DNA from: G963677185 sp963677185
GTDB lineage: Bacteria > Bacillota > Syntrophomonadia > Syntrophomonadales > Syntrophomonadaceae
Length of the DNA: 64,000 nucleotides
Reading direction: 5' to 3'
Assembly (NCBI GenBank): GCA_963677185.1
Contig: OY781889.1
Location: forward strand, 1,550,001-1,614,000
The stretch's first letter is position 1; the number at the start of each line of letters is the position of its first letter. The notes under the pieces are model-generated. The model was given only the letters and a program-made list of their open reading frames with translations. It was not told the DNA's origin and ran no database searches. Shown here in pieces: positions 8,203 through 14,225 of this stretch. The translations under genes were made by a program, and so were the position numbers.

Positions 8203-8838
8203 ATGACCATAAGCGTGTTATTAGATGTTTTTTTTGCTCAGGCAGTTAATAGCTTTCCAGTTGGAGCACTGGAACCATTCGAAAGCGGTCAGGACATGGC
8301 TGCGAATGTATTACCAGTCCGGACACGTGAGCTGGAACCCTTTGAAAGCGGCCAGGACATAGCCGCGAATGTTTTGCTAGCCCGGACACTTGATCTGGAA
8401 CCATTTGAAAGCGGTCAGGACATGGCTGCGAATGTATTACCAGTCCGGACAGTTGAGCTGGAACCCTTTGAAAGCGGCCAGGACATAGCCGCGAATGTTT
8501 TGCTAGCCCGGACACTTGATCTGGAACCATTTGAAAGCGGCCAGGACATAGCCGCGAATGTTTTGCTAACCCGGACGCATGATCTGGAACCCTTTGAAAG
8601 CGGCCAGGACAGGGATGCGGATATGGCACCAGCCCGGGCTATTAAGCGTATACCTCGTCGCCAGGTGACTTACAAGGTTGAAAATGATGTTATGGAACGG
8701 CTGGACCGCATATGCAAGGGCAAGCCGCTCGAATTCAGGTCTCACCTGATAGACACCATGCTGCAAATTTTTGTGACTCGACTGGACACCAATGAGGGTC
8801 AGCGGCTGGTTGACCAGATTGAACAGGGTACGAGATAG
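8203..8838 (+). CDS. Small-protein family member with six 21-residue tandem repeats
   Basis: The likely start is the ATG at 8203 (MTISVLLDVFF), not the in-frame ATG at 8155. The sequence around 8203, including a GGAGTG ribosome site, is conserved in the paralogue at 23345 (MTISIMMDELF). The 211-residue product has a short N-terminal helix, six 21-residue units of pattern LEPFESGQDxAANVLxxRTxx (8269-8646), and a C-terminal domain (about 60 residues) starting RRQVTYKVENDVMERLDRIC. That domain matches the paralogue over its whole length. The strand-then-two-helices pattern would suit a ribbon-helix-helix fold, but this is inference. I do not recognise the family; the repeats are absent from the paralogue. 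Confidence 0.75.
   Translation: MTISVLLDVFFAQAVNSFPVGALEPFESGQDMAANVLPVRTRELEPFESGQDIAANVLLARTLDLEPFESGQDMAANVLPVRTVELEPFESGQDIAANVLLARTLDLEPFESGQDIAANVLLTRTHDLEPFESGQDRDADMAPARAIKRIPRRQVTYKVENDVMERLDRICKGKPLEFRSHLIDTMLQIFVTRLDTNEGQRLVDQIEQGTR
8269..8646 (+). repeat. Six tandem 63-bp in-frame repeats
   Basis: Units start at 8269, 8332, 8395, 8458, 8521 and 8584, exactly 63 bases apart. Two subtypes alternate: A (core MAANVLPVRT, units 1 and 3) and B (core IAANVLLART, units 2, 4 and 5). Unit 6 is diverged. Units 1-2 and 3-4 are nearly identical 126-bp pairs, showing a recent duplication of a two-unit block. Because the period is a multiple of three, copy-number change keeps the frame. Confidence 0.95.
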
Positions 8839-8867
8839 GAGTTCAGCCCGTAATTATTAGAATCAAA

Positions 8868-8999
8868 GTGTTGACAAAGTTATACCGATGAGAAAACGCG
8901 TTCGCCGAGGCTCATCAGACACTTTGTGTCAGATTCGATCCTGCGGCATTCGGTGCAGAACTGCACCTTCGTCGCGTTATGAGCAAAGGCCGCGATTGA
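8868..8999 (+). repeat. 132-bp structured repeat, copy 1
   Basis: This segment matches the reverse complement of 13937-14068 with only two differences, both in the outer 20 bases. It is internally structured. GCTCAT (8910-8915) pairs with ATGAGC (8979-8984), enclosing two hairpins, GACAC-TTT-GTGTC (8918-8930) and GGTGCA-GAAC-TGCACC (8952-8967). Outside the closing stem, GCC and CGCG segments can continue the pairing. The design resembles a structured RNA or a palindromic mobile repeat. It encodes no plausible protein although one frame is open. Confidence 0.9.
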
Positions 9000-9043
9000 T
9001 AAATGCCCGCGTTCTGACGAAGTCAGTACTTGCGGGCATTTAT
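8999..9043 (+). other. Strong hairpin abutting repeat copy 1
   Basis: A 12-base perfect stem (ATAAATGCCCGC at 8999-9010 with 9032-9043) encloses an inner CTGAC-GAA-GTCAG hairpin. It directly follows the 132-bp repeat and is absent beside copy 2. It lies downstream of the leftward dehydrogenase operon and of the rightward small gene, and might act as a bidirectional terminator, but no T run follows on either strand. Confidence 0.55.
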
Positions 9044-9112
9044 GCATGCGGCGTCAGGTATTTGGTACCGCCGCAGGTAAACCGTTTTCTTTTGTACGTT
9101 GATTGGTCGATG

Positions 9113-9222
9113 CTCATCAGTCGTTATACTCCTGATTCGATCCATCGACATTAGGTGCCATATGGCACCGTCAGCGGTTTCGCTGCAATGACGATGAGAT
9201 TCGCTTTTGTCATCGGTCTGGA
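9113..9222. repeat. Possible degenerate third copy of the structured repeat
   Basis: This stretch keeps GCTCATCAG, GATTCGATCC and a GGTGC...GCACC palindrome (9154-9169, perfect over 16 bases), as in the 132-bp repeat. It also has a closing stem CTCATC/GATGAG and a further hairpin CAGCG-GTTT-CGCTG. TCATCGGTCTG near 9214 matches an end of the repeat in the opposite orientation. Similarity is patchy, so this is a possible relative, not a proven copy. Confidence 0.35.
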
Positions 9223-9307
9223 GCAAGCCAGCAGGAATAATGGTTTGCTCTTATTGGAGTTATTGGCACTTTATTACATCAAGAAATCCGTCCGCAGGAA
9301 TGGCCGA

Positions 9308-10444
9308 TTAGTTCAACAGCGCGCCGGCCACGATCATTTTCTGCATGTCGGCTACTCCCTCCACCTGAGGACCCATTATAGCATCACGGTAAAGCCGTGT
9401 TACCTTGTAATCGTTCATCAGGCCATAGGAACCATGGACGTCAACCGCAATACGAGCTGCATCCGCAAATGTCTCACAGACAAAGGTTTTGGTAAGAGCC
9501 GCTTCCTTGGCAAATGCGGCCGGATCCTTCGCATCATTGGCCAGGCAGCCCAGGCGGTAGGTGAGCCAGCGGCAAGCTTCATATTTCATGGCCAGATCGG
9601 CGATTCGCAACTGAATGGCCTGGAATTTGGCAATGGGAGCGCCGCGATGGGTTTTCTCCCGGGCGTATTTGATTGATTCTTCCAGCGCCGACAAAATGCC
9701 GCCCAGCGCCACTGAACTTATGCCTACTTTTCCAAAAGAAATGCCATAGGTTAGAACGGCAAAGCCGCCTCCGATCTTGCCGAGAACGCTTTCTGCCGGA
9801 ATCCGGACATTCTTGAAATAGACATCCAGCAGCGGGCCGCCATGGTATCCGATTTTGTGCCAGGGTTCCGAAAGCGAATAACCGTCGCAGAACTTTTCCA
9901 CGATAAAGGCAGTGGCTTTGCCGCTTTCGCTGTCATTGGCAAAAAGCACCATCGGACCCGGATAATTGGCGTTGGTGATGAAGCGCTTGCTTCCATTTAT
10001 AACGTAACCATCGCCATCTTTGACCGCAGTAGTGCTAATTTGCTTGGGATCAGAGCCGGTTCCTGGTTCAGTAAAAGCAAACGAGGCCATTTCCAGGCCT
10101 TTGCAGGCCGATGGCATAAACCTGCTTTTTTGCTCGGCAGTGCCGAATTTGTCAATGGCCCCCAGGCCCAGGCAGTTGACGGAAATGGCTATAGCCGGAC
10201 CGCTGGAAACCCGCCCCAGCTGTTCCATGGCCAGTACGTAGGCATCGTACCCTGCGCCTGCTCCGCCGTATTCTTCCGCAAAAGGCAGTCCCATAAGGTC
10301 CAGTTCAGCCAGGCCCTGCATAATGTCCGGCGGGGTGGTGCCTTCCCGGTCAATCTGTTCTGCTGCCGGCTCCAGGTACTTGACGCTGAACTCCCGGGCC
10401 ATTTTTTGAATCATCAGTTGATCCTTACTTAACGAAAAATCCAT
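9308..10444 (-). CDS. Acyl-CoA dehydrogenase (third gene of the sigma-54 operon)
   Basis: This 378-residue FAD flavoenzyme has the usual acyl-CoA dehydrogenase length. It carries the FAD/substrate signature FTEPGTGSD and the C-terminal Arg-rich dehydrogenase helices. The catalytic-base position is occupied by E362 (QVEGVADMQ, aligned with the usual YEGT). It should oxidise an acyl-CoA to the 2-enoyl-CoA and pass electrons to an electron-transfer flavoprotein. The start at 10444 (MDFSLSKDQ) is chosen for its AAAGGAG site; an ATG 30 bases upstream lacks one. It lies 112 bases after the preceding dehydrogenase and is the last gene of the unit. Chain-length preference cannot be read from the sequence. 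Confidence 0.92.
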   Translation of the reverse strand: MDFSLSKDQLMIQKMAREFSVKYLEPAAEQIDREGTTPPDIMQGLAELDLMGLPFAEEYGGAGAGYDAYVLAMEQLGRVSSGPAIAISVNCLGLGAIDKFGTAEQKSRFMPSACKGLEMASFAFTEPGTGSDPKQISTTAVKDGDGYVINGSKRFITNANYPGPMVLFANDSESGKATAFIVEKFCDGYSLSEPWHKIGYHGGPLLDVYFKNVRIPAESVLGKIGGGFAVLTYGISFGKVGISSVALGGILSALEESIKYAREKTHRGAPIAKFQAIQLRIADLAMKYEACRWLTYRLGCLANDAKDPAAFAKEAALTKTFVCETFADAARIAVDVHGSYGLMNDYKVTRLYRDAIMGPQVEGVADMQKMIVAGALLN

Positions 10445-10556
10445 GTGCTGCTTCTCCTTTAACCTTTTGTGCATGGAACTGGAAAGGCCGCCCGCCCTTC
10501 CAGTTCATTCCGATGCTATCACATGCATAGCAATGCGCATGTTATAGCGCTTATCT

Positions 10557-12404
10557 TTAGTAAGCAAAACTTTCCGGTTCAATCTCCAGCACCGAGGTGT
10601 CAGCCAGCCGGATAATATCTGCCAGAGTTGCCACATGCGGCACTTCGTTGAGAAGGAAATAGCGGGCTGACATGATTTTGCCCCGATAGAAACGGGCATC
10701 GAAATGGTCTTCGCCCAGCTCAGCCAGTTTCTTTTCAGCCAGCAGGGCCTGCTCCAGGAGCAGCTTTCCTCCTAGCAGTTCGGCAGTGGCCATCAAAACA
10801 CGCTTGGCAAATGTGGGTATCAGGCCGCGGAGTTTATCATCCTTCGCAAAGTCGGCCATCAGTGCTTGTATTTCCCTGTAAGCCGCAATCGCCCGGCCGA
10901 GCTGGGCAAATTCCTTCTGGAATCCTGGATGTTTGCTGTACATTTGATAAAAATCGGCATTGCCGTCCATCCAGCGCGCGAATACCGCGCCCTTTTCCAT
11001 GCCCCATTTGCGCCCTACCAGGTCCATGGCCTGGATGTAGGTGGTTCCTTCATAAAGGGTGTTAATCTTGGTGTCGCGAGCCAGCTTTTCACAGGGATAA
11101 TCCGCTATATACCCGTAACCGCCATAAATCTGGATGGCTTCGGTTCCGATTACATCCCAGGATATTTCACTGCAGTATGCTTTAGCCAGGGGAATGATTA
11201 CGGCCAGCTCGTCATCGGCCTTTTTCCGTTCTTCCGGGTCGGGGTCCCAGTGGTTGATATCGATATTGATATATCCCTTATAGGTGATGGCGCGGCAGGC
11301 TTCAGTGATAGACTTGCTCCGAAGCAAAGCCCGCTTGATGTCCTCATGTTCTATGATGGGCACCCGGCCTTTGGCTGGATTGGTAAAGGGTGTGCCCTGG
11401 ACTCGCGAACAGGCGTATTCATAGGCATTATAAACTGCATTGGCCATTACGCTGATGGACAATATCCCGCATACCAGGCGCTCTTCATTCATCATTTTGA
11501 ACATCAGCGCCATGCCGTCGCCTTTGCCGCCGTTTTCTAGAGGGTTTTTCCCCAGCAGGTAGCCCCGGCACGCGTTATTGTCGCCGAAGCTCAACGAAAC
11601 GGTGGGATTGCCATGCATGCCCATCTTATGCTCCACCCCGGTGGCGAAAACATCGTTGAAAGTCTGGGTTCCGTCCTCATTTATCCAGAATTTAGGTACT
11701 ACGAAAAGGGAGATACCGCGGGTTCCTGGCAGTGCGCCCTCCACCCGGGCCAAAAACATGTGCACAATATTTTCGGCAAAATTGTTGTCCCCGTTGCTGA
11801 TAAATATCTTCTGCCCCTTGATTTTGAAAATTCGCGGGTCGTCGGTGGGAACCGCCTTGCTGTTTATTTCGCCCACGTCGCTGCCTGCCTGGGGTTCGGT
11901 CAGACACATGGTGCCGGTATATTCGCCGGCGTACATTTTGGGGAGGAACATCTGCTTGATGTCATCCGGGGCCAGCTGGTCCAGCAGCATGGTTGAACCC
12001 TGGGCCATAGCCAGAAAGGGCGGCACGAAGGCCGGATTGGCAGCCGAAAACATTTCCCACAAGGGGAACATCATAATCTGGGGAAGTACGACTGCTCCAG
12101 GGCTGGTGTCGTTGTTGCTGCATCCCCAGCCTTCGGACTGCAGCTTCTTGTAGACCGGCGGCACGGTTGGGGAAATTATCACCTGGCCGTTTTCGAATTT
12201 TATTGGATTGATTTCCCCGTCGTCCGAGGTTGGCTCTACGATATCCTTGGTCATTTTTAGGACTGTATCCAGAATCATGTCGACGTCGTCAACACCGTAA
12301 TTTTCACTGAAGCGCGGGTAAGCCAGCACCTTTTCCAGGGGCAGCCATTCTTTCAAAATGAATTTAAAATCCCGGGTATTCTTATACGCAAAATTGGAAG
12401 CCAT
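10557..12404 (-). CDS. Long-form acyl-CoA dehydrogenase (AcdA/FadE-like, 615 residues)
   Basis: This belongs to the enlarged acyl-CoA dehydrogenase class of about 600 residues with an extra C-terminal helical domain, used in fatty-acid or aryl-acyl oxidation. Visible motifs are CLTEPQAGSDVG (FAD/substrate region), GQKIFISNGD, and IYGGYGYIADYPCEKLARDTKINTLYEGTT, which carries the catalytic Glu. The start at 12404 (MASNFAYKN) is preceded by GGAGG; an upstream in-frame ATG is unsupported. It lies 57 bases after the CoA-transferase gene, so it is cotranscribed from the sigma-54 promoter. Two dehydrogenases plus one CoA-transferase suggest activation of a carboxylic acid by CoA transfer followed by dehydrogenation. 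Confidence 0.92.
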   Translation of the reverse strand: MASNFAYKNTRDFKFILKEWLPLEKVLAYPRFSENYGVDDVDMILDTVLKMTKDIVEPTSDDGEINPIKFENGQVIISPTVPPVYKKLQSEGWGCSNNDTSPGAVVLPQIMMFPLWEMFSAANPAFVPPFLAMAQGSTMLLDQLAPDDIKQMFLPKMYAGEYTGTMCLTEPQAGSDVGEINSKAVPTDDPRIFKIKGQKIFISNGDNNFAENIVHMFLARVEGALPGTRGISLFVVPKFWINEDGTQTFNDVFATGVEHKMGMHGNPTVSLSFGDNNACRGYLLGKNPLENGGKGDGMALMFKMMNEERLVCGILSISVMANAVYNAYEYACSRVQGTPFTNPAKGRVPIIEHEDIKRALLRSKSITEACRAITYKGYINIDINHWDPDPEERKKADDELAVIIPLAKAYCSEISWDVIGTEAIQIYGGYGYIADYPCEKLARDTKINTLYEGTTYIQAMDLVGRKWGMEKGAVFARWMDGNADFYQMYSKHPGFQKEFAQLGRAIAAYREIQALMADFAKDDKLRGLIPTFAKRVLMATAELLGGKLLLEQALLAEKKLAELGEDHFDARFYRGKIMSARYFLLNEVPHVATLADIIRLADTSVLEIEPESFAY

Positions 12405-12461
12405 ACTATAATTCCTCCACTCTCTCATGCATCCCATGGTGCAATGCAAAAAATGCTGCGA

Positions 12462-13817
12462 TTAATAGGCAATCTTGTTGGTCGGAGACCAGATCTTCAT
12501 TTCCTGGGCGCTCTTGATGAGATCGTCGCGGAAATCGGGATGGGCGAGGCTGATGACGGCTTCTGCCCGGCCCCATATGGTGCGGCCTTTCAGGTTGACG
12601 GCGCCATTTTCAGTGACCAGCCAGTGCACCAGCGTACGGGGACAGGTGACCACCGCTCCCTGGGTCAAGAAAGGATTGATGCGCGAGTGGATTTTGCCTT
12701 GCTTGTCTGTGTAGGTTGATTCAAATGCCATAATCCCTTTGCCGCCGCTTGATTCCCAGGCGCCGATATGGAAGTCCAGCGAACCTCCAGTTCCGGAGAT
12801 CTGCCTGAGCCCGTTGGATTCCGAACAAACCTGGGACAGAAGGTCCACTTCGATAATGTTGTTTATGGAGATAACGTTGTCTTCCAGGGCAATATACTTG
12901 GGATTATTGGTGTAATCACAGTTATAGGCGGCAACCAGGGGGTTTTTATGCAGAAATTCGTGGGTTTTCTTGTTGCCGAAACAGAAGGTGTAAATGCTGC
13001 GGCCCCGGTCGCGGTTTTTGAAGCGGTTGGTGATTTTTCCGGATTCATACATTTCGGTCATGGCATCACAGAACATTTCGGTATGGATGCCGAGATCCTT
13101 CAAATCCGACCCGGCAATCAGGGAGCCGATGGTGTTGGGAATGCCGCCGATTCCGAGCTGCAGGCAGGCCCGGTCAGGTATCATCGGCATGATTATCTCG
13201 CCGATCTTTTTCTCGACATCGCTGGGCTCTCCGGCCTGCGGCATGACGAAAATCCGCTCATCGCTTTCAATAATATAATCTATGTCCTTGATATTAATGC
13301 ATTCCATGGCTCCGCCCATGCAGTAAGGCAGCTTTTCGTTTACTTCGACGATAATGACGTCAGAATTAATGAGCTGGGCATAGGTGTCCGAACAGGCCAT
13401 GCCGAAATTAAAATTGCCATGATCATCCATGGGGGTGGTTAATATGCAGGCGATGTTTTTCTTGTTCCAGGGCTGCACCGCTTCTCCGCGGATCTTCCAG
13501 AGGTCATGATACTGGGTGATATGATAAGAGATACGGTTCTTGTCTCCCAGCATGCGGTCAACCCCGCTATAATGAGCGCTGTAGTAAGTGAAGCTCTTCA
13601 TTTCGGGGTCCTTAACCACAACCTCGGGGCAGCGTACTGAAGCAGCCACATCAATGGTGACATCGGTAATTTCGCCCACTCTCATGCTCAAGGCCTTGTC
13701 AAATTCAGCGGGGAAAAGGTTAAACTCTCCGTAAGCCACGTAGTCGCCGGATTTAACCAGCCCAGCGGCAAATTCCGGGGTGACCAGCTTGCTGTTGTAT
13801 TCATCCATTCTTGTCAT
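12462..13817 (-). CDS. Acetyl-CoA hydrolase/4-hydroxybutyrate-type CoA-transferase
   Basis: This 451-residue member of the acetyl-CoA hydrolase/transferase family (Cat1, AbfT and butyryl-CoA:acetate CoA-transferase type) transfers CoA between carboxylic acids through a glutamyl-CoA intermediate. The likely active Glu is E247 in GIHTEMFCD, where 4-hydroxybutyrate CoA-transferases have theirs. GIGGIPNTIG and the SGTGGSLDF stretch are family hallmarks. The start is ATG 13817 (MTRMDEYNSK), seven bases after GGAGG. The frame stays open another 77 codons upstream, but that part is the 132-bp repeat and promoter and is not translated. It is the first gene of the operon with the two dehydrogenases, 40 bases from the sigma-54 promoter. 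Substrate is inferred as a short or medium acyl group. Confidence 0.92.
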   Translation of the reverse strand: MTRMDEYNSKLVTPEFAAGLVKSGDYVAYGEFNLFPAEFDKALSMRVGEITDVTIDVAASVRCPEVVVKDPEMKSFTYYSAHYSGVDRMLGDKNRISYHITQYHDLWKIRGEAVQPWNKKNIACILTTPMDDHGNFNFGMACSDTYAQLINSDVIIVEVNEKLPYCMGGAMECINIKDIDYIIESDERIFVMPQAGEPSDVEKKIGEIIMPMIPDRACLQLGIGGIPNTIGSLIAGSDLKDLGIHTEMFCDAMTEMYESGKITNRFKNRDRGRSIYTFCFGNKKTHEFLHKNPLVAAYNCDYTNNPKYIALEDNVISINNIIEVDLLSQVCSESNGLRQISGTGGSLDFHIGAWESSGGKGIMAFESTYTDKQGKIHSRINPFLTQGAVVTCPRTLVHWLVTENGAVNLKGRTIWGRAEAVISLAHPDFRDDLIKSAQEMKIWSPTNKIAY

Positions 13818-13856
13818 GTTCTTTCCTCCGTTTCTAAATCGAATATTTATTATAAA

Positions 13857-13873
13857 TGCAAGGAACATGCCAA
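13857..13873 (-). promoter_or_regulatory. Sigma-54 (-24/-12) promoter of the CoA-transferase operon
   Basis: On the minus strand TTGGCATG-TTCC-TTGCA matches the sigma-54 consensus TGGCAYR-N4-TTGCW at every defined position. It lies 40 bases upstream of the CoA-transferase start. The neighbouring enhancer-binding protein (14221-16239) is the obvious activator. The activator-binding region is expected upstream, which is where repeat copy 2 lies. Confidence 0.88.
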
Positions 13874-13936
13874 AAATGAAATCAAGGGCGGCAGAGATAA
13901 ACAAAGCCCGCTCAATCAATGTACGTTGAGTACGCC

Positions 13937-14068
13937 TCAATCGCGGCCTTTGCTCATAACGCGACGAAGGTGCAGTTCTGCACCGAATGCCGCAGGATCG
14001 AATCTGACACAAAGTGTCTGATGAGCCTCGGCGAACGCGTTTTCTCATCGGTCTGACTTTGTCAACAC
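13937..14068 (-). repeat. 132-bp structured repeat, copy 2 (inverted)
   Basis: This is identical to copy 1 (8868-8999) except at two bases, in the opposite orientation, so both copies point inward and bracket the operon. It falls between the sigma-54 promoter (13857-13873) and the activator gene, the region where an enhancer would be expected. An automated start call for the CoA-transferase would read through it and give it the same false N-terminus as an open frame at 8888. Confidence 0.9.
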
Positions 14069-14072
14069 ACGG

Positions 14073-14095
14073 AAGGCCCGCATCATGCGGGCCTT
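14073..14095. terminator. Perfect hairpin between activator gene and repeat copy 2
   Basis: AAGGCCCGCA-TCA-TGCGGGCCTT forms a perfect 10-base stem with a 3-base loop, a few bases outside the repeat. It probably ends transcription of the activator gene on the minus strand. No T run follows on either strand, so termination is inferred from position and stability. Confidence 0.5.
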
Positions 14096-14155
14096 CAGGG
14101 TATTCGAAAGATATTTATTGTTTTGCTCGGGATTTATTACGACAACTGTCCTTGC

Positions 14156-14225
14156 TGTAGCGAAGTGTAGCGCGAGCTACGTTCTGCTACATTATGCTAC
14201 AGCATATGCTACAGCATATGCTACA
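14156..14225 (-). repeat. GTAGC-rich palindrome and 12-bp GCATATGCTGTA repeats
   Basis: TGTAGC (14156) pairs with GCTACA (14186-14191) around an inner GTAGC/GCTAC stem. Directly beside it a 12-base unit containing the palindrome GCATATGC is repeated nearly three times (about 14190-14225) and runs into the last codon of the activator gene. The block is dominated by one pentamer in both orientations. Function is unknown; protein-binding repeats or slippage products are possible. Confidence 0.6.

Noticed and set aside
8246..8629. 127-codon open frame on the minus strand across the 63-bp repeats
   Set aside because: It exists only because the repeat length is a multiple of three. It has no ribosome site, and the plus-strand reading has a conserved paralogue.
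8265..8650. Repeat array as a possible CRISPR
   Set aside because: Units of 63 bases are directly contiguous, lack unique spacers and are in frame with a protein whose ends are conserved.
10866..13442. Long plus-strand frames of 224 codons opposite the dehydrogenase and CoA-transferase genes
   Set aside because: They are antisense shadows of genes with full family signatures and ribosome sites.
13818..14048. N-terminal extension of the CoA-transferase, and a matching open frame at 8888-9154
   Set aside because: Both begin MRKRVRRGSS because both read through the 132-bp repeat. The transferase has its own GGAGG and ATG at 13817, and the sigma-54 promoter lies inside the extension.
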